Shown in pieces: positions 1 to 7,453 of a DNA stretch of 36,049 bases. The position numbers were made by a program, and so were the translations under genes. This DNA comes from CAYVQE01 sp964454005. Lineage in GTDB: Bacteria; Myxococcota; B64-G9. The stretch lies in contig CAYVQE010000052.1 of the NCBI GenBank assembly GCA_964454005.1, positions 1 through 36,049 of the forward strand, given 5' to 3'. Within the stretch, counting starts at the first letter, position 1. Each line of letters starts with the position of its first letter. The notes under the pieces were generated by a model. The model ran no database searches, was not told where the DNA came from, and saw only the letters and a program-made list of their open reading frames with translations.

Positions 1-349
1 TTTCACCCCACCGCATCGGCCCAAATCAACCTTGACAAATGGTGGGGAGTCCCCATCCCCACTCCGCTGTCACGAAAGCGACGCAAGAGACACCTCCACC
101 AGGCTGTTCGGCTGATCATCTCATCCCGACCAACGATACCATATCGCGGCCGGGTTTACAGTCCCGCTGGAAATTGGCAATCAGGCACGACCCCCGTACC
201 TCACCTTCCGTCCCGCACCTTCGATTCCATTCCCACCACCGGCTCGATCTGTGCCACAATGCCAGTCGAACCGGATAGACAAGCGCCTCGACGAGTCGCT
301 GCCGCACCCCGACACCGACGAGAAGAGCGCTTCGGACCGAGGACACGGC
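1..349. other. Upstream region without a recognisable gene
   Basis: I see no convincing gene here. Short open frames exist on both strands, but they have no recognisable domain and look like products of high GC content. A perfect inverted repeat (TGGGGA, one base, TCCCCA) lies at 43-55. A TTGACA hexamer at 32-37 has no matching -10 box at normal spacing. The region probably contains the promoter of the radical SAM gene, which I cannot place. Confidence 0.5.
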
Positions 350-1831
350 ATGGCCGACATCACCATCATCAACCTGAACATGCTCTACGTGCGCTACTTC
401 GACACGGTGGAGCGCGAGCGGCACTTGCCCCTGGGCCCGCTGTACGTCACCGCCGCGCTGGAGCGTGCCGGCTTCGACGTCGACCTGCGCGACTATCAGC
501 TGCACGAGGCCGACGATCTCTTCTCCAGCCGGGAGATGCTGGGCTTTCTGGAGGATCCGGCCCCGGTGGTGGGTTTTTCCTGCATGGCCAACCTGCTGCC
601 TTTCACCCTGCTGGCCATGCGCGACTTCAAGGCCGCCCATCCGGAGTGCACCACATTGCTGGCCGGGGTGGGTCCCAAGGCGGTCGAGTCCCTGATCCTG
701 GAACGCTTCGACCAGGTCGACATCGTGGTGCGCGGCGAGGCCGAGCACTCGGCGCCCATCCTGCTCGACTGCCTGCGCCGCGGCGGCGATCTGCACGCTG
801 TGCCCGGCATCAGCTTCCGCGATGGCGATCGCGTGGTACACACCGAACGTCCCGCCCGCATCACCGACCTGGACGGACTGGGACCGCCTGCCTGGCAGCA
901 TGTCGATCTGTCGCGCTACTCCGGCTTCGGCATGATCACCTCCCGCGGCTGCCCCTACCCGTGCACCTTCTGCTCGGTGGCCCCGGTCTGGGACCTGGAG
1001 TCCCATCACCGCTCGGTCGAGTCGGTGGTCGACGAGATGCGCTTTCTCAAAGAGCACGCCGGCGCCGAGCTGGTGCTGTTCCAGGACGAGTTCTTCCTGT
1101 CGGGCCGCAGGCGGGTGCTGCGCTTCTGCGAAGCGCTGGCGCGGGCCGGGCTGGACATGAAGTGGAAGGCCTTCGGCCGCATCAACCTGACCGACGCCGA
1201 CATGCTGGCGGCCATGGAGCAGACCGGCTGCGTCGAGATCCGCTTCGGCGTGGAGTCGGGCTCGGATGCGGTGCTGGAACGCACCAAGAAGGGCTTCTGC
1301 GCCGAGCAGACGCTGGAGGTGGTGCGCCTGGCCAGCGAACGATTCCGCCGCGTGGATCTATTCTACGTCTGGGGATTTCCCTTCGAGACCATGGATGACT
1401 TCTACCGATCGGTCTTCCAGATGGTATCCTTCCGCATGCTGGGCGCGCGCATCCTGCCCTCGCTGCTGTGCTTGCTGCCACAGACCGAGATCTACCGCAC
1501 CGATATCGACCCCGAGCGGCTGGAGTTCGCCCCCGATCTGCTGCCCGAGTACATGGTCACCGGACACGAGGTCAGCCACTTCGCCCACATCGAAGTGCGC
1601 CCCGAGCACCAGCGCGTGTTCGACTTCATCCGCCAGCACCCGGACATCTTTCCCGGCTTCTTCCACTGGGACCTCGCGGGCAACGTGCGGCCCAAGCTAC
1701 GCGTGCTGCAGGAGCACGGTTTCTACCCGGCCTCGGACGAGGAGTTGGCCGCGCTGGATGTCGAGTCCTGCGGCGCCCACTCGCCCCGGCTCAACGCCTC
1801 ATCGCGGGACCTGGCCACGCGTGCCGACTGA
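350..1831 (+). CDS. Radical SAM protein with cobalamin-binding-type N-terminal domain
   Basis: This 493-residue protein belongs to the radical SAM superfamily, whose members bind a 4Fe-4S cluster and cleave S-adenosylmethionine to start radical chemistry. The cluster motif is C201-x3-C205-x2-C208, preceded by the usual SRG turn. The VEIRFGVESGS stretch near residues 295-305 fits the SAM-binding part of the barrel. Residues 1-140 look like the Rossmann-type domain of B12-binding radical SAM enzymes, including the LPLGPLYVTAALERAGF start. The classical D-x-H-x-x-G cobalamin-ligand motif is absent, as in many relatives, so cobalamin use is uncertain. The ATG at 350 was chosen because GAGG precedes it and homology begins there; the frame is open further upstream. 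The next gene starts 60 bp downstream and encodes an NHLP-like protein. That pairing, plus the SagB-type gene nearby, suggests peptide or protein modification. The substrate is unknown. Confidence 0.88.
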   Translation: MADITIINLNMLYVRYFDTVERERHLPLGPLYVTAALERAGFDVDLRDYQLHEADDLFSSREMLGFLEDPAPVVGFSCMANLLPFTLLAMRDFKAAHPECTTLLAGVGPKAVESLILERFDQVDIVVRGEAEHSAPILLDCLRRGGDLHAVPGISFRDGDRVVHTERPARITDLDGLGPPAWQHVDLSRYSGFGMITSRGCPYPCTFCSVAPVWDLESHHRSVESVVDEMRFLKEHAGAELVLFQDEFFLSGRRRVLRFCEALARAGLDMKWKAFGRINLTDADMLAAMEQTGCVEIRFGVESGSDAVLERTKKGFCAEQTLEVVRLASERFRRVDLFYVWGFPFETMDDFYRSVFQMVSFRMLGARILPSLLCLLPQTEIYRTDIDPERLEFAPDLLPEYMVTGHEVSHFAHIEVRPEHQRVFDFIRQHPDIFPGFFHWDLAGNVRPKLRVLQEHGFYPASDEELAALDVESCGAHSPRLNASSRDLATRAD

Positions 1832-1891
1832 ATGGCGCTCAGCTGTGAGGCATGGCACAATGTCGCTCGAGCCGAGAAACGGAGGCCACCC

Positions 1892-2734
1892 ATGAAGCGC
1901 TCGCGCATGTTCGGCGACGGCGACCCCGCCGCCCCGCTGGCGAACGAGCCGGACGGGGCCATGGCCGAAGACGGCCGCACGCCTTTACCGCGCACCACCA
2001 TCGTCGGCGGCCGGCCGCCGGAGCAAGACCGCAAGGGACCGCCGGTGCCCACCGGCATACAGCGCTTGCTGCGGCTGGCCGCGGTGGATGCCAATTTCCG
2101 CAGCCGGCTGGTCGAGCGACGCGACGCGGTGGCCGAAGCGGCCGGGATTGCGCTCAGTGCGTCGGAGCGCGCCATGCTGCGCGCCATCCCGGCGGCCCAG
2201 CTGGCGGGCATGGCCGCTCAGCTGCCCGAGCCGCCCTCGGCGCGGCGCGACTTCCTGCGCAAGACGGCCGCCACCGCGGTGGTGCTGCTGGGCGGTGCGG
2301 CCCTGTCCGACTGCTCGGGCGAGGGTTGCGGCCAGGCCGGCAAAACGGCCGAGGCCCCACCAGATCGACCGCGCCACAAGCCCATGGAGACCGAGGGAGG
2401 TGCCGCGCCGCACGAGCCCGAACCGCAACGCAAGCGGGACCGCGAAATGATACGCTTCGGCGGAGCGGCCCCCGACGAGCCACCCGAACGCCCCGAGCCT
2501 GAAGCGGTCGACGCGGGCCAGCCGGAAAAACCGCATCGCAAGCCGGCCGATGGTGGCACCCGAACGAAATCCGAGGGCGGCTACGCTCAACCACCCCCCG
2601 GCTGGCAAGGCGGCGAGGTGGAGCAGGCCGAACCGGAGCCGCCGCGGCCGGTGCGCCCGCAACCGACCCGTGGCATCCGCATCGACCGGCCATCGCGTCG
2701 CCCGGCAGCCGAGAGCGGTCACGACGAGGAATGA
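1892..2734 (+). CDS. NHLP/Os1348-like leader domain fused to an internal Tat signal and Pro-rich tail
   Basis: This 280-residue protein has three parts. Residues 54-112 follow the pattern of Os1348/NHLP leader-like domains: an aliphatic helix, then DANFRSRLVERRDAV, a GI-Leu-Ser turn, and SERAMLRAIPAAQLAGM. Such domains are recognition leaders for ribosomal-peptide modifying enzymes. Residues 118-140 form a textbook twin-arginine signal (RRDFLRK followed by a hydrophobic run AATAVVLLGGAA), but it is internal rather than N-terminal. Residues 141-280 are low complexity, rich in Pro, Glu, Arg and Gly, with Cys only at 141 and 146. A short element RTTIVGGRPP at 34-43 precedes the leader-like domain. 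The start at 1892 is set by GGAGG at 1881-1885. It sits between a radical SAM gene and a Cys-rich/SagB pair. Whether it is a substrate, a scaffold or a secreted partner is inference. The leader-like assignment is from pattern recognition only. Confidence 0.7.
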   Translation: MKRSRMFGDGDPAAPLANEPDGAMAEDGRTPLPRTTIVGGRPPEQDRKGPPVPTGIQRLLRLAAVDANFRSRLVERRDAVAEAAGIALSASERAMLRAIPAAQLAGMAAQLPEPPSARRDFLRKTAATAVVLLGGAALSDCSGEGCGQAGKTAEAPPDRPRHKPMETEGGAAPHEPEPQRKRDREMIRFGGAAPDEPPERPEPEAVDAGQPEKPHRKPADGGTRTKSEGGYAQPPPGWQGGEVEQAEPEPPRPVRPQPTRGIRIDRPSRRPAAESGHDEE

Positions 2735-2852
2735 GACGTGACCTTCGTCCCCATGGCCCCTGATCGCCTTGGGTGGTATAAACCAGAAAGATGCGATCAC
2801 CATGATGAAGGACAGGAAACAATAGCGAGCATTCGCTCGGACGGGAGGAAAC

Positions 2853-3329
2853 ATGCGTGATGCATTGCTTGGCGCCTTGGCGGGGTTGTGCCTGGGGCTG
2901 TGCGGCTGCGGCGACAGCGACGTGGAGATCCTGGAGTGCGAGGGCGCCTGCTCCTGCGACCAGGACACCAGGACCTGCACCTGCCAGGGTGGCAGCGAGT
3001 GCGTGGTGGGCGGCGAAGAGGACGTCACCCTGGTGTGCGAGGGCAACGCCCGCTGCGAGCTGTCCTGCGGCGACGGCTGCCGGGTGGAGTGTCCCGGCAC
3101 CGCCGGGTGTGAGGCGGAGATGGGAGACGGCAGCTCGGCAGTATGCAACGGCACCGGCGACTGCGCCTACACCTGCCACGGCGACTGCCAGGTCGACTGC
3201 CCCGGCGTCTCGCGCTGCCTGCTGATCTGCGACGACGGCGCCAGCTGCAGCTTCGAAAACTGCCCCGCAGCCATGCTCACCGACTGCGGCGACAACACCC
3301 AGGCCTGCCGTACCGCCTGCCCGGACTGA
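2853..3329 (+). CDS. Small Cys-rich predicted lipoprotein
   Basis: This 158-residue protein has a short hydrophobic N-terminus ending in a possible lipobox (LCGC, acylated Cys19). The rest is extremely Cys-rich: I count about 27 cysteines in total. They are spaced in irregular repeats such as C-x-V-x-C-P-G and C-x4-C-x3-C-x3-C, with many Gly and Asp. It looks like a disulfide-stabilised surface protein of the kind common in myxobacterial-type genomes. I recognise no named family. GGGAGG at 2843-2848 sets the start. It lies between the NHLP/Tat gene and the SagB-type gene, 55 bp before the latter. It could be co-transcribed with them and could even be a modification substrate, but nothing in the sequence proves that. 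Confidence 0.75.
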   Translation: MRDALLGALAGLCLGLCGCGDSDVEILECEGACSCDQDTRTCTCQGGSECVVGGEEDVTLVCEGNARCELSCGDGCRVECPGTAGCEAEMGDGSSAVCNGTGDCAYTCHGDCQVDCPGVSRCLLICDDGASCSFENCPAAMLTDCGDNTQACRTACPD

Positions 3330-3384
3330 TCATCCCGCGCTCGACCCAACCGGCACCGGCGGCCTAGCAGAGAGGATGCTGTCG

Positions 3385-4143
3385 ATGGACTTCGAGCAAC
3401 GCGACCGGCAGCGCTGGCTGCTGAGCGATCGAATCCGACGCCAGGTGGATTGGCGCAACACCGCCCAGAACCGCGGCCAGCCGCCGCCGCCGATCCAGAA
3501 GCCGCCGCCCGAGGACGCCAGCCGCATCGCGCTGCCGGGCCCCGAGGCTTGGGACGGCTTCGACCGGGTGTCGCTGCTGGCCGCCATCGCCGGCCGCCAA
3601 AGCCGGCGCGCGTTCAGCGATGAACCGCTGGCGCTGGCCGAGCTATCCTTCCTGCTCTGGGCCACCCAGGGGGTGCGCGGCCGAGCCGGCCCGCAGGCCG
3701 TGCTGCGCACCGTACCCTCGGCCGGCAACCGCCACAGCCTGGAGACCTACCTGGCGGTGATGCGGGTCGAGGAACTCGAAACGGGGTTGTACCGGTACCT
3801 GCCCCTGGACCACGAGCTGGTGCTGGAGCGGGCCGACGACCGATTGGGACCGACTGTCACCGCCGCCTGCCTGGGGCAGCGTTTCTGCGGCGCCAGCGCG
3901 GTGACCTTCATCTGGACCACGGTGGCCGAACGCATGGAGTGGCGCTACGACCTGGCCGCCCACCGGGTGATTCCACTCGATGCCGGCCACGTCGGCCAGA
4001 ACCTGTACCTGGCCTGCGAGGCCATCGGCGCCGGCACCTGCGCCGTGGCCGCCTACGACCAGGAAGCCATGGACGCCCTGCTCGGCGTCGACGGCAACGA
4101 CGAGTTCACCCTGTACCTGGCTCCGGTGGGCAAGACCGACTGA
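3385..4143 (+). CDS. SagB/ThcOx-type nitroreductase-fold dehydrogenase
   Basis: This 252-residue protein fits the SagB/ThcOx branch of the nitroreductase superfamily: FMN-dependent oxidoreductases that oxidise azolines to azoles in thiazole/oxazole-modified peptides, or do related redox work. Diagnostic stretches are SRRAFSDEPLALAELSFLLW near residues 73-92, the VPSAGNRHSLETYLAV flavin-site segment, and GLYRYLPLDHELVL. The ATG at 3376 directly abuts the AGAGG site. The ATG at 3385 has that site at normal spacing and is preferred. No YcaO cyclodehydratase or E1-like protein is visible in this window, so a classical azole pathway is not supported. The neighbours (radical SAM, NHLP/Tat protein, Cys-rich lipoprotein) point to a different modification route. 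A 16-bp tandem repeat array begins 8-13 bp after the stop codon. Confidence 0.85.
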   Translation: MDFEQRDRQRWLLSDRIRRQVDWRNTAQNRGQPPPPIQKPPPEDASRIALPGPEAWDGFDRVSLLAAIAGRQSRRAFSDEPLALAELSFLLWATQGVRGRAGPQAVLRTVPSAGNRHSLETYLAVMRVEELETGLYRYLPLDHELVLERADDRLGPTVTAACLGQRFCGASAVTFIWTTVAERMEWRYDLAAHRVIPLDAGHVGQNLYLACEAIGAGTCAVAAYDQEAMDALLGVDGNDEFTLYLAPVGKTD

Positions 4144-4155
4144 TTCAACGGACCT

Positions 4156-4249
4156 CCGTCCCCGGAAACCTCCCGTCCCCGGAAACCCGTCCCCGGAAAC
4201 CGCCGTCCCCGGAAACCGCCGTCCCCGGAAACCGCCGTCCCCGGAAACC
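4156..4249. repeat. Tandem repeat of GTCCCCGGAAACC (16-bp period)
   Basis: Six copies of the 13-mer GTCCCCGGAAACC start at 4158, 4175, 4189, 4205, 4221 and 4237. The last four are exactly 16 bp apart. The array occupies the gap between two convergent genes. A copy of the dispersed motif GACCTCCGTCCCC overlaps its left edge at 4151-4163. There is no stable palindrome and no T-run, so I do not call it a terminator. The spacers are only 1-4 bp, so it is not a CRISPR array. Confidence 0.9.
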
Positions 4250-4326
4250 GGAAATCCCTCGTCAAACCGGCAGGTATTGTCAGGTAAGAGGTGCCGCTGG
4301 GAGGAGCCAGGTGGCTCGTATCCCCG

Positions 4327-4995
4327 CTACGCGACCGAGATGTGGATGCCGGAGACCAGAATCGCAAGCCCCACGCCGATCATGGCGGCGGGCATTGCGT
4401 TGACCAGCAAGGCGAGCGTCAACTTGAGATTGGCAGTGGTGTTGGTGGGCTTCTTCTTGCGCAAGTCGGTCGGGTCCCGGGAGTTGACGTAGAGGTCGAT
4501 GGTCGTGCCGGGAGCGTGTTTCGCCAGGGTCCGTTTGTGGCTGCCCATGAAGTTGTGATAGCTGTCGGTCAGCGCGATCCGGCCTTTGAACGGGTCACCA
4601 TCGACCTCGTAAGCGACAGACGCTTCCGCCTTGTAGACCGCTCCGTTCTCTCCCAAGTGCTCGTCGAGCCAGGATTCTCGCACCACCGCTTCGATGCGGT
4701 CGAACACGACGCCGGAGCTGAGCGTCTTGCGTTCCCGCAAGGCATCGCGCAGCATCCCGACCGTCGCCAGCAGGATACAGCCACCCGTGATCATGACCAA
4801 AGCACCCCCGCCCAGGGTCGCCCAGCCCTGAAAAGACGGATCGTTGGTGTGGATCGCAATGGGCCATTCGCCGTACCAGAGGGAGAACACCACCGCGGCA
4901 ATGACGACTTCCACCACGATGGGCAGCGCCACCCTGCCGCTGCCTGCAGCGTTCTGAGCTTCCGCCATCAGATCATCGTAGGATACCCTGCCCAA
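4327..4995 (-). CDS. DUF3592-like membrane protein
   Basis: This 222-residue protein has hydrophobic segments near residues 22-42, 58-78 and 195-215. Between the second and third is a soluble part (about 95-185) with the beta-strand pattern of DUF3592: a Y-x-A-x-A-x-V-x-Y-E-V-D-G core and a later G-T-T-I-D-L-Y-V-N-S-R-D-P stretch. The molecular function of the family is unknown. The start is TTG at 4995, chosen because AAGGAAG lies about 5 bp upstream. An internal ATG at 4968 has no ribosome site close by. The gene stands alone and converges on the SagB-type gene, with the repeat array between them. It does not look functionally tied to that cluster. Confidence 0.72.
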   Translation of the reverse strand: MGRVSYDDLMAEAQNAAGSGRVALPIVVEVVIAAVVFSLWYGEWPIAIHTNDPSFQGWATLGGGALVMITGGCILLATVGMLRDALRERKTLSSGVVFDRIEAVVRESWLDEHLGENGAVYKAEASVAYEVDGDPFKGRIALTDSYHNFMGSHKRTLAKHAPGTTIDLYVNSRDPTDLRKKKPTNTTANLKLTLALLVNAMPAAMIGVGLAILVSGIHISVA

Positions 4996-5049
4996 AACGC
5001 TTCCTTGCCGCCACCGAACGGTAGTGACTCCAGACGGGCAAAAAACGTA

Positions 5050-5072
5050 CTAAGAATACAGAGCATTGTCAA
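5050..5072 (-). promoter_or_regulatory. Candidate promoter for the DUF3592-like gene
   Basis: On the minus strand a perfect TTGACA (5072-5067) is followed after 17 bp by TACGTT (5055-5050), which keeps only the T, A and final T of the -10 consensus. It lies about 55 bp before the TTG start in a locally AT-richer stretch. Confidence 0.35.
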
Positions 5073-5184
5073 TGTTGAGAAATCTGCCTCGTCTTTTCAG
5101 GCTCCAGACGTACCGCATCGCCACGCATCGCGGGTCGGCCCGTCTGGCGGCGCGATGCCATCATGAAGCCCTGAACGGCTACAA

Positions 5185-7311
5185 TCATTCTTCGGGTAGA
5201 GTTAGTTCGAGTTCGAGCATCTGCTGGCCGACCTGGACGGCGCGGCGCAGCAGGCGCTCGCCGTCGCGGTGGAACTCGACGTGGTAGGAGCCGGGCGCGG
5301 GCAGCAAGCGGGTGCAGCGGCCGTCGCGGGGCCGGGTGGTCCAGCGCTCGCCGGCGCGCAGCCGCTGCTCGGCGATGCGCACCTCGACCTCGGCCGGGCC
5401 GCCGTCGGCGTTGCGCACCGTCAGCCGCAGGCCGGGTCCGTCGAGCAGCCGGTCCAGCAAGCCCGTCCACAGCGGCCGCAGCGCTTCGACGATGGCACGG
5501 CGCTCCTTGGGCTCCGACGGCGGCGGCCAACCGGCCGCCTCCACCAGCAACGCCACCGTACCGTGGGCGTGGCGGTGCCAGTCCTGCTCGGCGCCGTCGA
5601 CCAGATAGATCCCGGGGCGCACCTCCAGCCGGCCGCCCTGCGGGTGATCGGCGGCTGCCGCCACCAGGGCGCGGGCCAGCGGGGTGGTCTCGTCGTAGAT
5701 CGGCTCGCGGGTCTCGGGGCTGGTATACGGCACCACCATGGCCACCGTGCCCAGATGGTAGGAGATGGCGGCAGCGAACCGCTCGCGGCGGGCCAGCTCG
5801 GCCAGGGCCCGGGTCTCGGGCTCGGACAGCGGTGCCGGCCCGCGGTAGCGGCGCGAGATGGGCCGGCCACTATCGTCCAACGTGCCCCAGGCGAAGGGGT
5901 AGTTGCGGTTCAGATCCACCCCTTCCAGCACCTCGCGCTGGCCGTCGCCGTCCAGATCGCGGCCGTTCTTGCGCCCGGCGCGCACCGACTGGTGGATGAA
6001 GTGGTGCAGCCCGTCGGGGTTGACCAGGGGCACGAACCACAGGCGCAACCCGGCCAACCAGCGCCGCACCCGCGGCTGATCGGCCCCTTCCAGCAGCCGG
6101 CGGGCCGCGTCGAGCACCATGCTGGTGGTCAGCACCTCGTCGCCGTGGTGTGAGCCGGTCAACAGCAGCGCCGGTCTTTCAGCGGCCGGCGGGCCGGGCC
6201 CGGCGATGGCCAGCGCCCAGACCGGCCGGCCGCCGTGGCTGGTGGCCAGCCGCTCGACCCGGCAGCGCTCGGGGTGCTCCCGCTGCCAGCGGTGCAGCAA
6301 GGCGCCGACATGCTCCGGCGCGTAGGTGTGGGCAAAGGGCCCCTGCGGCGGTGGCGGCGCGTCCGGCCCGGCCTCGGTCGGCGCCCCGGCGGCAGCGGTC
6401 AGGTGGCGCAACAGGTTGAGATCCAGGTACTTCCAGGGCAAATCGGTGGCCGAGCGCAGCACCTGGCGACCGGCGCAGAAGGCCCGCTCAAGACCGAAGG
6501 GGTCGGTACGCCAGGCCGTCACCGGCGTGGGCTGGGGCCAGGTCTCGAGCGGTTCGGTGCCCGGGCCCGGCGGCCCGGGCTGGTCGCCCGGCAGCCAGAC
6601 GGCCACCGGCGGGCCCACCGGCGGTGCGGCCGGCAGCCGCCGGCAGGCCGGTCTCAGCGCCAGTCGGGTCAGCCGGGCGGCCCGCCGGCCGCGGCTGCAG
6701 CCGGCCATCAACCCGACGCGACCGGCGATCCCCGAATCCAGGTGGGTCGACACCTTGCCCAAAAAGCCTCCGTCGTCGGCATCGTAGACCACCGCCACCA
6801 GGTGCGGGCCCATGGCGTGCAGCAGCACCTCGACCGAATCGCGAGCGTGGCTGCCCAGCCAGACCTTGTGGTCGATCAGCCGCGCCCGGCCGTCGCGGAT
6901 CTCGACCAGCCAGACGAAGTTGCCACAGATCCGCAGGCCGTAGCCGCGCACCAGCTCGCCGCCGGCGGCCGCGGCCCGCAGCAGCACAGTGGCCTCCACC
7001 CGCCGCCGGCCGGAAAAACGCGCCCGTACGGTGCCGTTTTCGATGCGGGTCGCCTCCCCGCCGGCCAGCCAGAACCAGCCGGCCGGCGCGCGCCGCCGCT
7101 GCGGCTGCACCCGATCCGACAGCACCTGCCAACGCCCCCTGCGCTTGTGGGTCTGCGGTGGGTCCGCGACGCCCGGGCCGACCAGCACCCGTTCGGCCTC
7201 GGCGTCCAGAGGCACCAGCCGCGGGGCACAGCGGCCGGCGGCCGGCAGCAGCATGGCAGCGGCCAGCGCCAGCAGCACGACCTCCGTCCCCTTCACCGCA
7301 CCCAGCAGCAT
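5185..7311 (-). CDS. Secreted M14-family zinc carboxypeptidase with an N-terminal lectin-like domain
   Basis: With the ATG at 7311 this is a 708-residue exported protein. A hydrophobic signal lies near residues 11-27. Residues about 60-220 resemble a concanavalin-A-like sandwich of the DUF1080 type. Residues about 335-620 are an M14 carboxypeptidase: zinc ligands H389 and E392 in GSHHGDE, the substrate-binding Asn-Arg pair in GVDLNRNYPFAW (around R469), third ligand H519 in SYH, and catalytic Glu at about 591 in ALLVEAAG. A C-terminal beta domain of carboxypeptidase-regulatory type follows. All key residues are present, so it should be active, probably outside the cytoplasmic membrane. The start is unclear: the DNA for the N-terminus is made of GACCTCCGTCCCC repeat copies, each of which supplies GGAGGTC followed by ATG or GTG. 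The frame stays open to 7437. A GTG at about 7278 is an alternative start giving a cleaner signal peptide. Confidence 0.85.
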   Translation of the reverse strand: MLLGAVKGTEVVLLALAAAMLLPAAGRCAPRLVPLDAEAERVLVGPGVADPPQTHKRRGRWQVLSDRVQPQRRRAPAGWFWLAGGEATRIENGTVRARFSGRRRVEATVLLRAAAAGGELVRGYGLRICGNFVWLVEIRDGRARLIDHKVWLGSHARDSVEVLLHAMGPHLVAVVYDADDGGFLGKVSTHLDSGIAGRVGLMAGCSRGRRAARLTRLALRPACRRLPAAPPVGPPVAVWLPGDQPGPPGPGTEPLETWPQPTPVTAWRTDPFGLERAFCAGRQVLRSATDLPWKYLDLNLLRHLTAAAGAPTEAGPDAPPPPQGPFAHTYAPEHVGALLHRWQREHPERCRVERLATSHGGRPVWALAIAGPGPPAAERPALLLTGSHHGDEVLTTSMVLDAARRLLEGADQPRVRRWLAGLRLWFVPLVNPDGLHHFIHQSVRAGRKNGRDLDGDGQREVLEGVDLNRNYPFAWGTLDDSGRPISRRYRGPAPLSEPETRALAELARRERFAAAISYHLGTVAMVVPYTSPETREPIYDETTPLARALVAAAADHPQGGRLEVRPGIYLVDGAEQDWHRHAHGTVALLVEAAGWPPPSEPKERRAIVEALRPLWTGLLDRLLDGPGLRLTVRNADGGPAEVEVRIAEQRLRAGERWTTRPRDGRCTRLLPAPGSYHVEFHRDGERLLRRAVQVGQQMLELELTLPEE

Positions 7312-7450
7312 GACCTCCGTCCCCTTCACCGCATCCCCTTCACCGCAGTCCTCATGACCTCCGTCCCCGCCGCATCCCCGCCGCAGCACCGTCCCCGCCG
7401 CAGCATCCGTCCCCGCCGCCGCAGTCCCCCGGATCATGACCTCCGTCCCC
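7279..7450. repeat. Cluster of GACCTCCGTCCCC repeats and degenerate C-rich copies
   Basis: Exact copies of GACCTCCGTCCCC begin at 7279, 7312, 7356 and 7438. Shorter CCGTCCCC and CACCGCA fragments lie between them. The cluster fills the 142-bp gap between the permease and the carboxypeptidase and extends into the latter. Another exact copy is at 4151-4163, and a one-mismatch copy is at 2740-2752. Read on the minus strand, each unit is GGGGACGGAGGTC, which contains a Shine-Dalgarno-like GGAGG. Confidence 0.88.
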
Positions 7451-7453
7451 TCT

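Noticed and set aside
2777..2782. TATAAA as a -10 box of the Cys-rich lipoprotein gene
   Set aside because: No -35 box at normal spacing; only a small AT pocket.
350..4143. A classical thiazole/oxazole (TOMM) peptide cluster
   Set aside because: A SagB-type gene is present, but there is no YcaO cyclodehydratase, no E1-like protein and no short precursor peptide.
4156..4249. CRISPR array
   Set aside because: The repeat unit is 13 bp with spacers of only 1-4 bp, and there are no cas genes.
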